Shown here: piece after piece, positions 1 through 6,644 of the stretch
Numbering within the stretch: position 1 is the stretch's first letter
Layout: each line of letters opens with the position of its first letter
Source: CAJXCL01 sp964394335
GTDB taxonomy: Bacteria > Nitrospinota > Nitrospinia > CAJXCL01
Direction of reading: 5' to 3'
DNA length: 35,137 bases
Assembly: GCA_964394335.1 (NCBI GenBank)
Contig: CAYMVZ010000013.1
Span: forward strand, 1-35,137
Translations under genes and position numbers: made by a program
The notes under the pieces: model-generated
Told to the model about the DNA's origin: nothing
What the model saw: the letters and a program-made list of their open reading frames with translations, nothing else
Database searches by the model: none

Positions 1-626
1 AAAGGGCAGGGGAGTACTTTCCTGTTGAGCAGGATGAAAGAGGTACTTATTTCTTCAGCTCTAAGGATTTGTGTTTAATCAAATTTATTCCGGAACTCAT
101 GCAATCGGGTGCCACCTCCTTTAAAATAGAAGGACGGATGAAAAGTATTTACTATAATAGTGTGGTAACTAAAATTTATCGTGAAGCAATTGATGCTTAC
201 TGGAAAGACAGGGAAAACTATTTATACAATCCGGAATGGGAAAAAGAGCTTTCCAAAACAAGCAATCGCACTTTTACAAACGGTTTTTTGAATGGAAAAG
301 CGGATGATGATATTTCAACTTCTTCTAACGCAATTCAGACATATGATTTTTTGGGGATTGTTAAAGAAGCTCTTTCTCAGAACAGGGCTTTGGTCGACAT
401 TAGAAATAAATTTCTATCTGGTGATGATGTAGAATGGGTTGGAAAGAGAGGAAAACCGGTATCTCTTAAGATTGATTCAATTCTCGATGCCGAAGGTGTG
501 ATAAAAAAAGAAGTCGTTCAGCCTAATGAAGAAGTAATCATTCAATTTGACGCGCCGGTTGAAAAATATGACATACTGCGAAAAAAAAGAAATGGCGGAT
601 ATCCACATAAGATGCCGAATTCGTAA
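1..626 (+). CDS. Peptidase U32 family protein, 3' end only (5' end outside window)
   Basis: The frame is open from the first complete codon at position 3 to a TAA at 624-626, so only the last 207 residues are present. The segment YFPVEQDERGTYFFSSKDLC followed by SGATSFKIEGRMKS is the characteristic U32 core (EExRGxY, then the KIEGRMKS signature). The family includes collagenase-type peptidases and the tRNA/rRNA hydroxylation proteins TrhP and RlhA. After the core comes the C-terminal beta-rich extension (residues about 115-207 of the fragment) seen in longer U32 proteins. A TTG at 69 lies inside the conserved region and is not the start. The next gene overlaps its end. Which U32 subgroup it belongs to cannot be decided without the N-terminus. 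Confidence 0.88.
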   Translation, partial: RAGEYFPVEQDERGTYFFSSKDLCLIKFIPELMQSGATSFKIEGRMKSIYYNSVVTKIYREAIDAYWKDRENYLYNPEWEKELSKTSNRTFTNGFLNGKADDDISTSSNAIQTYDFLGIVKEALSQNRALVDIRNKFLSGDDVEWVGKRGKPVSLKIDSILDAEGVIKKEVVQPNEEVIIQFDAPVEKYDILRKKRNGGYPHKMPNS

Positions 627-804
627 AGAAGATATAGCTTACGTGGATGCTCTATTCGAATCTTATGAAAACTTTGGGGTCGTTACTACTATTGATCCAA
701 AAGAAGCTATCATTGAATTGTCTCTCTCCCCTTCCTTTTTTTCAGAAACTAAAGAATTACTGGCTGCCTTAAATAATGAGATTGGATTGGAAATAATTAA
801 ATGA
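592..804 (+). CDS. DUF4911 domain protein
   Basis: Small 70-residue protein of unknown function. The ATG at 592 is preferred over one at 547 because the recognisable domain begins just after it (IHIRCRIRKEDIAYVDALFE) and because 547 would lie deep inside the U32 gene. The pattern RKEDIAYVDALFESYENFG, then a TIDPKEAIIEL strand and a final LLAALNNEIGLEI helix, fits DUF4911, a short alpha/beta domain that I recall as often encoded next to U32 peptidases. It overlaps the U32 end by 35 bases in another frame, so the two are probably translated from one message. No catalytic residues are evident, and a partner role to the U32 enzyme is only inference from position. Confidence 0.7.
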   Translation: MADIHIRCRIRKEDIAYVDALFESYENFGVVTTIDPKEAIIELSLSPSFFSETKELLAALNNEIGLEIIK

Positions 805-921
805 AGCATACTGAATCAGGCGGTTAATATATTTTCATTTTTTAGCGATTTCTGAATCTACACTCTTTGAACTGAAATTGAAATGACATAGTCATTAGTA
901 AAAATTATGTAAGGTTTTAAA

Positions 922-950
922 TTGCTTAAGCTTTTTGGTTATGCTACAAA
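922..950 (+). promoter_or_regulatory. Putative sigma-70 promoter of the thymidylyltransferase gene
   Basis: TTGCTT (922-927) and TACAAA (945-950) are 17 bases apart, with a TG two bases upstream of the -10 box (ATGCTACAAA), as in extended -10 promoters. The start codon follows 38 bases later. The same TGCTACAA core occurs before aroDE and before the ApgM-type gene. Confidence 0.45.
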
Positions 951-987
951 TTAATTCCATTTATTGTTTCATTGAAAAGGTTATTTT

Positions 988-2052
988 ATGAAAGCGATTG
1001 TTTTATGTGCGGGTCTGGGAAAAAGGCTTCGTCCCTTAACATGGTCCACGTCCAAACATTTAATTCCTGTTGCCAATAAACCGATACTTTTTTACGCTCT
1101 TGAGATGATGCGGGATGCCGGGATTAATGAAGTCGGTTTGATCATTGGAGAAAAAAACGAGGATATAAAAGACGCGGTTCGTGATGGAAGCCAGTGGGGA
1201 TTAAAAATTACCTATATTTTTCAAAAAGATCCCAAGGGCCTCGCGCATGCGGCCAAGGTGGCGCAGAGGTTTGTTGGAAAAAGTCCGTTTGTTATGTATT
1301 TGGGAGATAATCTACTTAAAGAAGGTTTGACAGGCTTTGTTAACAGCTTCAATCAAAACAAACCCAATGCGTTAATTTTGTTATATCATGTAGATAACCC
1401 TTCCCAGTTTGGCATAGCGGAACTGAATGAGGGACGTATTACCCGGGTTATGGAAAAACCGGAAAACCCACCAACTGATCTGGCAATAGTCGGGGCGTAT
1501 TTATTTGATAAAAATATTTTTACGGCCATTGACAATATTAAACCTTCTAAAAGGAATGAGCTGGAAATTACGGACGCTATTCAGTATTTGATAGAGAAAG
1601 ATTATGTAGTGCAACCTCATATTGTTCAGGAATGGTGGAAAGATACCGGTCGGCCTGAAGAAATTTTAGAAGCAAATCGATTTATGCTGGACCATATTGA
1701 ACCTGGTATAAAAGGAAGTATTGGTGAAAATTCAAAAATTACCGGAAATGTGTTCATTGGAGAAGGCACTGAAATTATAAACTCTGATATATGTGGGCCG
1801 ACAGCAATTGGGGAAAATTGTAAAATAGTCGACTCATTTATCGGATATTATACTTCCATAGGCAGCAATACGGTAATAAAAAATAGTAAGGTCGAACAGA
1901 GCGTGATCATGGAAAATGGGACAATATTAAATTTGAAGAACCGGGTTTCTAACAGTCTTTTGGGTAGAAATGTTCTACTGAAAAGTTCTCAGGAAAAATC
2001 TACTGAATATCGCTTTGTGCTCGCTGATAACAGCTTTGCTGAAATACCTTAG
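988..2052 (+). CDS. rfbA: Glucose-1-phosphate thymidylyltransferase, long form
   Basis: Nucleotidyltransferase making dTDP-glucose from glucose-1-phosphate and dTTP, the entry to dTDP-rhamnose and other deoxysugars. The 354-residue length matches the long form (RmlA/StrD type), which adds a C-terminal left-handed beta helix. Visible: the nucleotide-binding loop GLGKRLRPLTWSTSKHL (residues 9-25), the metal-binding aspartate in YLGDNLL (near 108), EKPENPP and VGAYLF in the core, EWWKDTGRPEE (near 215), then hexapeptide repeats from about 242 to 325 (IGENSKI, IGEGTEI, IGENCKI, IGSNTVI). A weak AAAGG ribosome site precedes the ATG. It has its own promoter and no other rml genes nearby. An archaeal-type sugar-phosphate nucleotidyltransferase of different sugar specificity is the main alternative. 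Confidence 0.85.
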   Translation: MKAIVLCAGLGKRLRPLTWSTSKHLIPVANKPILFYALEMMRDAGINEVGLIIGEKNEDIKDAVRDGSQWGLKITYIFQKDPKGLAHAAKVAQRFVGKSPFVMYLGDNLLKEGLTGFVNSFNQNKPNALILLYHVDNPSQFGIAELNEGRITRVMEKPENPPTDLAIVGAYLFDKNIFTAIDNIKPSKRNELEITDAIQYLIEKDYVVQPHIVQEWWKDTGRPEEILEANRFMLDHIEPGIKGSIGENSKITGNVFIGEGTEIINSDICGPTAIGENCKIVDSFIGYYTSIGSNTVIKNSKVEQSVIMENGTILNLKNRVSNSLLGRNVLLKSSQEKSTEYRFVLADNSFAEIP

Positions 2053-2060
2053 GCTATTAA

Positions 2061-3272
2061 TTAATTCCTCAAAACCTGCACTTCAACCTGTTGGCCTGAT
2101 TTCAACTCTGTTTCTGATTCAGGAACGATAAGAAGAGAATTCGCGGAAGCTAATGAAGCGAGCATGTTGGAACCCTGTCCGCTCAATACAGTGACTGAGT
2201 AACTTCCGTTATTATAAGTTAAAGCTGATCTCAGGAAATGTCTCCGTCCATCGTTTTTTTTCTTAATATTTTCAGTCAGGGTGGCGCGGATGGTTTTGCG
2301 GAACAGGTCGGCATGTCCACTCATTTTACGGATAGCGGGTCTTACAAACTGTTCGAAAGAAACAAAAGAAGAAACAGGGTTGCCGGGAAGACCGAAAAGA
2401 GGACGCTTGCTTAGCATGGAAAATGTCAACGGTTTTCCTGGTTTCATCGCGATCTTCCAGAAAACGATTTCGCTTCCCAAATCCTGAATGGCGTCTTTAA
2501 CAAAATCATAATCCCCTACGGAAACTCCGCCTGATGTGATGATTATATCCGCCTTGTCCGCAGATTTCAGTTTTTCTTTTATATCATCTTTCCTATCCCG
2601 AACAATTCCTAATATCATGGGTTTAGCCCCGCTTTCCAAAACCTGGGACGCGAGGAGATAGCTATTGCTGTTAACGATTTGATGATCTTCAGCTTTAGCG
2701 TCTACATCAACTAATTCATCGCCGGTAGATAAAATGGCTACTACAGGTTTTCGGGTAACGGATAATTTTGCGCATCCTGCTGTGGCAATAATAGCGATGT
2801 TCGATGGAGTTACAAGGTTTCCTTTTGAAAGAAGAAGATCGCCTTTTTTAAAGTCTTCTCCCTTTTTTCGAACGTGGCTTCCTCCTTTTTGTGGTTTCAA
2901 GATCAAAACAGAGCCGTTTTTTTTCTCAGTGTCTTCAACCATTACCACCGTATCGGCTCCGTCAGGTACCAGGGCTCCGGTCATAATTCTTGACGCTTCA
3001 CCGGAATGGATAGATTTTGAGGGCTTTTGTCCAGCTGGAATATCTTCAACAACTTTTAAGGAGGCGGGATAATTTTGATCAAGTGAAGAAATATCATTAA
3101 AACGAAGTGCATACCCGTCCATAGCGGAATTATCAGCCGGCGGATTATCCCTTTTCGCGTAAATATCTTCCTGCAAAACAGATCCGACTGCATTTAGCAA
3201 AGGGATTTTTTCAGGTTCAAGAGGCTGGAGTTTTTCTAAAATTATTTTTTGGGCTTCTTTGACTAATATCAT
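2061..3272 (-). CDS. moeA: Molybdopterin molybdenumtransferase MoeA
   Basis: Inserts molybdate into adenylylated molybdopterin to finish molybdenum cofactor. The protein has 403 residues, the usual MoeA size. Visible are the N-terminal MoeA motif NPPADNSAMDGYA, the STGDEL loop, SGGVSVGDYDFV, MKPGKPLTF and GLPGNPVSSF of the MogA-like substrate domain, and a C-terminal domain IV ending near the tail EVQVLRN. I start it at the ATG at 3272 (MILVKEAQ): its ATG shares bases with the moaE stop (ATGA), the usual sign of translational coupling, whereas a start at 3290 would add six residues not expected in the family. It is the downstream gene of a moaE-moeA pair. Confidence 0.95.
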   Translation of the reverse strand: MILVKEAQKIILEKLQPLEPEKIPLLNAVGSVLQEDIYAKRDNPPADNSAMDGYALRFNDISSLDQNYPASLKVVEDIPAGQKPSKSIHSGEASRIMTGALVPDGADTVVMVEDTEKKNGSVLILKPQKGGSHVRKKGEDFKKGDLLLSKGNLVTPSNIAIIATAGCAKLSVTRKPVVAILSTGDELVDVDAKAEDHQIVNSNSYLLASQVLESGAKPMILGIVRDRKDDIKEKLKSADKADIIITSGGVSVGDYDFVKDAIQDLGSEIVFWKIAMKPGKPLTFSMLSKRPLFGLPGNPVSSFVSFEQFVRPAIRKMSGHADLFRKTIRATLTENIKKKNDGRRHFLRSALTYNNGSYSVTVLSGQGSNMLASLASANSLLIVPESETELKSGQQVEVQVLRN

Positions 3273-3685
3273 GGATGATCTTCGACCCAAACATCACCGT
3301 CTGTGGTGATCTCTTTTTTCCATATAGGAACAGTTCGTTTTAATTCATCTATTGCCCATTCACATGCTTTAAAGGCTGCTTTCCGGTGTTCGGCTATGGC
3401 AATTATCAGCACAATGTCATCCGCTATTTGAATTTCGCCTATACGATGTATAACCGCAAGATCAAAAATATCAAAATTTTTTATGGCTTCTTCTCTCAAG
3501 GCTTCGAGTTTTTTAAGGGCCATTTCTTCATAAGATTCGAAAAATAATTCTTTAATTTGTTTTCCTTTAGAAGACTCCCTTGCTGTACCGATAAAAGTCA
3601 CCACTCCACCCGTATTGCTATATTGAGATCGAAGGTTTCTAACCTCGGTATCCACGAGAAAATCCCCTTCCTGAATTTTTATCAT
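3269..3685 (-). CDS. moaE: Molybdopterin synthase catalytic subunit MoaE
   Basis: Large subunit of molybdopterin synthase, which transfers sulfur from the MoaD thiocarboxylate to cyclic pyranopterin. The 138 residues are typical. Seen: GGVVTFIGTARESSKG near residues 27-42, FESYEEMA, VIHRIGEI, the AEHRKAAF segment and the catalytic IWKKEI near 120. A purine-rich AGAGGG lies about ten bases before the ATG. moeA follows with an ATGA overlap. moaD and other moa genes are not in the window, so the MoaD partner must be encoded elsewhere. Confidence 0.95.
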   Translation of the reverse strand: MIKIQEGDFLVDTEVRNLRSQYSNTGGVVTFIGTARESSKGKQIKELFFESYEEMALKKLEALREEAIKNFDIFDLAVIHRIGEIQIADDIVLIIAIAEHRKAAFKACEWAIDELKRTVPIWKKEITTDGDVWVEDHP

Positions 3686-3778
3686 TACTTTATACCCTCT
3701 GTTATAAAATAGAATTCTATAGAATAATGCATGGTAAATTTAAAATCAAGAAAAATTAAGAAATGCAAAAAGAAAGTT

Positions 3779-3890
3779 GTCATTTTGAGCAAAGCACCCG
3801 ATAATGAACTGACGCTTCATGACAGTTATTATGTCACCCTGAGCCCTTCGATAAAACTTGTGCTGAGCTTGTCGCAGTTCTCAGGACAGA
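3779..3890. repeat. Dispersed intergenic repeat (GTCATT type)
   Basis: Begins GTCATTTTGAGC and continues with TTCATGACAG, then GTCACCCTGAGCCCTTCG and GTGCTGAGCTTGTCGCAG. This is the composition of mobile-looking intergenic filler repeats that recur in the window at 13993, 22163, 27081 and 27875. It lies between moaE and the CDGSH gene. A 76-codon frame that runs across it has no protein-like features. Confidence 0.5.
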
Positions 3891-3917
3891 CTTTGCCAAA
3901 AGGCCTCGCTATTTTAA

Positions 3918-4182
3918 TCAATCATTCTTGTGTGATCCATCACAAAAAGGTGGGTTTTTAGTTTTGTAACATTGACAGAGGTGATAGGTTTTGTTCTTAT
4001 CCAGTTTTACTCTTTTGGAATTGGTAGTACTCCCCAATGAATGGTGAGTTGCGTCACAAAACGGCCAGTGTCCGGATTGCATACAGGTACACATTAAAAT
4101 TTCTTCCTCGCCGGTTATTTCTAAAGGCTCTTTAATGCGTATTTCCTCTATATTCTCAGGAGTATATTTGCTTCTTTATCAC
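3918..4182 (-). CDS. Dual CDGSH iron-sulfur domain protein, with an apparent early frameshift
   Basis: Small iron-sulfur protein. From an internal ATG at 4094 the minus strand encodes 58 residues with two complete CDGSH-type cluster motifs: CTCMQSGHWPFCDATH and CQCYKTKNPPFCDGSH, each of the form C-x-C-x2-(S/T)-x3-P-x-C-D-x-x-H, which bind 2Fe-2S clusters through three Cys and one His. Family-like sequence (KEPLEITGEEEIL) continues upstream of that ATG in the same frame, but that frame has no normal start before stops at 4181-4176. A GTG at 4182 opens in a neighbouring frame and reads IKKQIYS before TGA at 4158; joining it to the CDGSH frame near 4158-4165 would give a natural N-terminus (IKKQIY then TPENIEEI). 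So there is either a one-base frameshift in the genome or a sequencing error. It lies 58 bases after the ferritin-like gene on the same strand and was probably co-transcribed with it. Confidence 0.75.
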
Positions 4183-4240
4183 AACATTTCAATAATAAAG
4201 AACTAACGTTGCGAGCTAGATAATTTTCAACATTACATTA

Positions 4241-4927
4241 TCACTCTATCCAGGCTCTATCACCCACTTCACCCATATAGGGATCAATCCATTTGTATTT
4301 AGGATTATACCGCACAACGATTTCTTTTTCGTCAAACTCTTTTTCTAATTTCTTGAGTTCTTTCAGGTGTTCTGCTTCTTCCATTTTTATATTCCCTATC
4401 AACCAGGAGAATTCTGCTTCTCCAAATTTTTTCAACCCATTTTCATAAAAGGCAATTGTCTCTTTCTCTGCTTTGATTAACGCTGTCATAATCCCTTCTT
4501 TTTTTAAACTTTCACTTGGTTTTTCTTCCTTAAAAATATGTTGTGGACTTCCTCCCCTTTCAAATATTAATTTAATTAATTCATTTGCATGTTTTGTCTC
4601 ACTTTTCCCAAAATTTATAAAGCGCGACGCAATTTCTTTATTTTCAATCAAAGCGGCATATTGCCTGTATTTGAGTATAGTTCCATATTCTATACGAAAA
4701 GCTTCTGATAAAAACTCTGTTTCTTCAATGACTGACTGTTTATCTATGAGAAACTTCGCAATTTCCTTTTCTGCCTCTTTGAGATTAACTGAAACTTGAG
4801 TTAATTTTTCTTTCAGATCTTCCTGTCCGATGCCTTCTTTTTCAAATAAACTCATAGCCTCATCAGCTATCTTAAGGGTGTTACAAACATTACTTTGCAA
4901 TTCTGCCATTTTCATCAAAAAAGCCAT
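4241..4927 (-). CDS. Ferritin-like (rubrerythrin-type) diiron protein
   Basis: A 228-residue, mostly helical protein. Residues 1-70 form a helical leader; residues about 75-200 look like a four-helix ferritin-like domain. The diiron ligand pattern is visible twice: a helix with RIEYGTILKYRQYA followed by SETKHANEL (E-x-x-H), then IKAEKETIAFYENG followed by MEEAEHLKEL (E-x-x-H). The tail is an unusual conserved-looking cap, YNPKYKWIDPYMGE. There is no rubredoxin-type CxxC module, so it is not a classical rubrerythrin. Role is presumably peroxide or oxygen reduction or iron handling in the cytoplasm; this is family inference. A good AAGGGAGAG ribosome site precedes the ATG. The CDGSH gene lies just downstream. 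Confidence 0.75.
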   Translation of the reverse strand: MAFLMKMAELQSNVCNTLKIADEAMSLFEKEGIGQEDLKEKLTQVSVNLKEAEKEIAKFLIDKQSVIEETEFLSEAFRIEYGTILKYRQYAALIENKEIASRFINFGKSETKHANELIKLIFERGGSPQHIFKEEKPSESLKKEGIMTALIKAEKETIAFYENGLKKFGEAEFSWLIGNIKMEEAEHLKELKKLEKEFDEKEIVVRYNPKYKWIDPYMGEVGDRAWIE

Positions 4928-5029
4928 AACTGCAACTCTCCCTTCTTAACGCGATTATAAAAAACAAAATTAAGGTTTCATTCTTGCCCCTTTTTTTAGC
5001 GGGATAAACATCCGGGGAAATCAAAAATA

Positions 5030-5054
5030 GATTCCCAATTAAATTGGGAATGAC
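5030..5054. repeat. Hairpin repeat, GATTCCC...GGGAATGAC type
   Basis: ATTCCCAAT and ATTGGGAAT pair perfectly around a short loop, followed by GAC. The same plan occurs at 22211, 27112 and 33032. It lies in the 500-base stretch between the ferritin-like gene and the small gene at 5429, which otherwise holds only repeats and one shared upstream block. Confidence 0.65.
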
Positions 5055-5190
5055 TAACGAAACGCGTTTTATATATTGCTTCTCCTATAGAATAACGTCT
5101 GAACCTAGCATAAAAATCAAGGAAAAATCCCCGGCCCCCTTAGCAAAATGGAGTCAGGAGAAAAACAGAACTAAAATTTTAGACTTTTTC

Positions 5191-5217
5191 ATTTCAAAAA
5201 AGATTTATTTTTTGAAA
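5191..5217. repeat. Palindrome, copy 1
   Basis: TTTCAAAAAA and TTTTTTGAAA are perfect inverted arms around GATTTA. A second copy at 6003-6029 differs by one base in 27. Each copy is joined to a different neighbouring repeat module, which suggests mosaic movement of small units. Confidence 0.7.
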
Positions 5218-5264
5218 ATGCTTAGCGAACGCATTCCCCGTGGCTTGCTGTGGGGAGCTTCAAT
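5214..5264. repeat. Roughly 50-base repeat module A, copy 1
   Basis: Starts GAAAATGCTTAGCGAACGC, contains TTCCCC and GGGGAGCTTC about 20 bases apart, and recurs at 6126-6175, inside the SagB gene at 7580-7631, and in weaker form at 8259-8306. Intergenic here. Confidence 0.7.
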
Positions 5265-5342
5265 CTACGCTTATAGCGAAAGACGAAAAGGAATCTTTTT
5301 AAAGTTGGTTTTTTCGTTTATCCTAAAATATTGCAAAAAAGA

Positions 5343-5383
5343 TGAATCTTTTTAATATAAATTCATCTAATACTATATAGAGT
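5343..5383 (+). promoter_or_regulatory. Shared upstream block, copy 1
   Basis: The block starting TGAATCTTTTT and ending TATAGAGT is repeated with small changes at 6301-6339. Both copies lie 45-50 bases before the ribosome site of a small gene that precedes a SagB-type gene. The position suggests a promoter or operator. I could not assign a convincing -35/-10 pair that holds in both copies. Confidence 0.45.
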
Positions 5384-5428
5384 ATCCACTTTTACACTTT
5401 CTTTGCATCATCTAAGGAGGGTTTAAAA

Positions 5429-5665
5429 ATGAAAAAAAAGGCAGGGAATGATCCAAAAAAGAAGAGCATTGAGAATATCTCAAGTAGAAAGTTCAGTCTT
5501 TTTGATGAACATCCCGATCATGACAGGCACCTTTGCCACATTGTGAACCTTAGAAATCTGAAAACGGTTGCCAAACTTTCCAAGAATCCACAGTTTATCT
5601 GTTTTGCTTGTGGCAGAACAGCAAAAAGCGATAAAAATCTTTGTGAGCCGGTAAAAATGGCCTGA
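5429..5665 (+). CDS. Small cysteine/histidine-rich protein of unknown function
   Basis: 78 residues. A strong AAGGAGGG ribosome site lies seven bases before the ATG, which is the best argument that this is a real gene. The first 25 residues are lysine-rich; then come FSLFDEHPDHDRHLCHIVNL and ICFACGRTAKSDKNLC, giving a Cys at 35, a CxxC at about 59-62 and a further Cys, plus four His. This could bind zinc or iron, but no named family was recognised. The pseudogene copy of the SagB-type nitroreductase begins two bases after its stop, so the pair was once translationally linked. In the second copy of this cassette the corresponding position is taken by a quite different small gene (6389-6592). 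Confidence 0.65.
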   Translation: MKKKAGNDPKKKSIENISSRKFSLFDEHPDHDRHLCHIVNLRNLKTVAKLSKNPQFICFACGRTAKSDKNLCEPVKMA

Positions 5666-5667
5666 GA

Positions 5668-6005
5668 ATGAAGGAATTTAAAGATTATCATTCTTATCGA
5701 TACCATGAACTAATAAAACATTCCGTAGCCACTTTATTCTCTGAACTTCACTACCTTCTTAGTGCATGATGAAAAAAAGTTTTTCTGAGAATTTTTTTAG
5801 CCTTCGTCTATAGAAAAAAATCAGTTCATCTCAATAAAAGTTCTTTCTCTCATTTTTTATTATTCCCTTTCCATTTCAGCCTGGAAGAAATATACTGATT
5901 CGAGCTGGCATCTTCGAGTTAACCTTTCTGCGGGAAATTTGTATCCTGAAGAAATCCACCTTATTGCCTGCAATGTAGAAGGTTTACTACCTGGCATCTA
6001 CCATT
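5668..6005 (+). pseudogene. Decayed N-terminal copy of the SagB-type nitroreductase
   Basis: Reads MKEFKDYHSYRYHELIKHSV like the intact gene at 6645; over the first 90 bases I count 79 identical. It then hits TGATGA after 33 codons, lacks about 65 bases that encode the segment after HYLDW in the intact copy, and continues as recognisable but out-of-frame sequence (VNPSAGNLHP region, here with YP for HP, then CNVEG) until about 6005. There the homology stops exactly at a copy of the 27-base palindrome. Everything that would encode residues beyond about 130 is missing. It is a duplicated and broken gene, not a functional one. Confidence 0.88.
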
Positions 6006-6029
6006 TCAAGAAAGATTTATTTTTTGAAA
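6003..6029. repeat. Palindrome, copy 2, at the breakpoint of the pseudogene
   Basis: 26 of 27 bases match the copy at 5191-5217. It sits precisely where homology to the intact SagB gene ends. It is followed by CTACGCTTATA, which in copy 1 lies beyond module A, as if module A were absent from this copy. Confidence 0.7.
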
Positions 6030-6125
6030 CTACGCTTATAATAACCTCTGATTAACCAAGCTCATGTCATTTCGAAAAAAGGGAGTAATCTTATAAATAA
6101 TTGATTGCATTGATGTTAGTTCGTG

Positions 6126-6175
6126 AAAGTGTTTAGCGAGCGCATTCCCTGCTGTTTGCGGCGGGGAGCTTCAAA
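6126..6175. repeat. Repeat module A, copy 2
   Basis: GAAAGTGTTTAGCGAGCGC, TTCCC and GGGGAGCTTC in the same order and spacing as 5214-5264. It is followed by TTCTCGTTCACTCGAAGTC, typical of dispersed filler repeats. The roughly 380 bases between pseudogene and next gene hold only this and the next regulatory block. Confidence 0.7.
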
Positions 6176-6300
6176 AATTTCTCGTTCACTCGAAGTCACA
6201 ACTTTATGAGAGGCTCCTTAAAATCAAAAACGAAAGGGAAACTTTTTAAAGTGTATCTCCAGAGCTAACTTTTCCCCTTTTTCTTGTTTTATTAAAAAAA

Positions 6301-6339
6301 TGAATCTTTTTGACATAATTGTATCTAATATAATAGAGT
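6301..6339 (+). promoter_or_regulatory. Shared upstream block, copy 2
   Basis: Repeats the block at 5343-5383 (TGAATCTTTTT, then ATCTAAT, then TAGAGT). This copy contains a perfect TTGACA at 6310 and a perfect TATAAT at 6329, but only 13 bases apart; TTGACA to TAGAGT (6334) gives 18. It precedes the small gene at 6389 by about 50 bases. Confidence 0.45.
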
Positions 6340-6388
6340 CAAATCCATTTTAAACCTTCTTTCACTCACTCATTTTAGGAGATATAAT

Positions 6389-6592
6389 ATGGCAAAATCA
6401 GTTGAATTACTCAAAGAAGCTTTAGAGATTGAAGAAAGATCAATTAATAAGTTTGAGGAAACTCTTAACTCTATGGTTCATGATGAATCTAAAAAGATTG
6501 TTAAGGGAATAATTGATAGTAAAAAAGAGCACATACTTTCTCTTCAGAAAATAATAGACAATAGCCGCAAGTGTCCGGCTATAACAAATTAA
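6389..6592 (+). CDS. Small two-helix protein, possible half-ferritin
   Basis: 67 residues with TTAGGAGAT before the ATG. Two predicted helices: residues 4-30 (VELLKEALEIEERSINKFEE) and 34-58 (ESKKIVKGIIDSKKEHILSL), then a short tail with the only Cys (RKCPAITN). The helix pair, spaced Glu residues and the KKEH resemble one half of a rubrerythrin-like four-helix bundle, so two copies could assemble into one. However the canonical E-x-x-H is not intact (K at -3), so iron binding is doubtful. The SagB-type gene follows 52 bases later and the pair is probably one transcript. It could be a partner or a substrate of the nitroreductase; nothing in the sequence decides this. Confidence 0.65.
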   Translation: MAKSVELLKEALEIEERSINKFEETLNSMVHDESKKIVKGIIDSKKEHILSLQKIIDNSRKCPAITN

Positions 6593-6644
6593 ATTGATTT
6601 AGAAATAATAATGGCTATGAGTAGCGGGAGAAGATTGAGAGCAA

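Noticed and set aside
3731..3961. 76-codon open frame on the plus strand
   Set aside because: It crosses a dispersed repeat and overlaps the CDGSH gene, which carries two clear motifs on the other strand.
5044..5355. 103-codon open frame upstream of the small gene at 5429
   Set aside because: It consists of repeat module A, the palindrome and hairpin repeat sequence; no ribosome site and no protein-like pattern.
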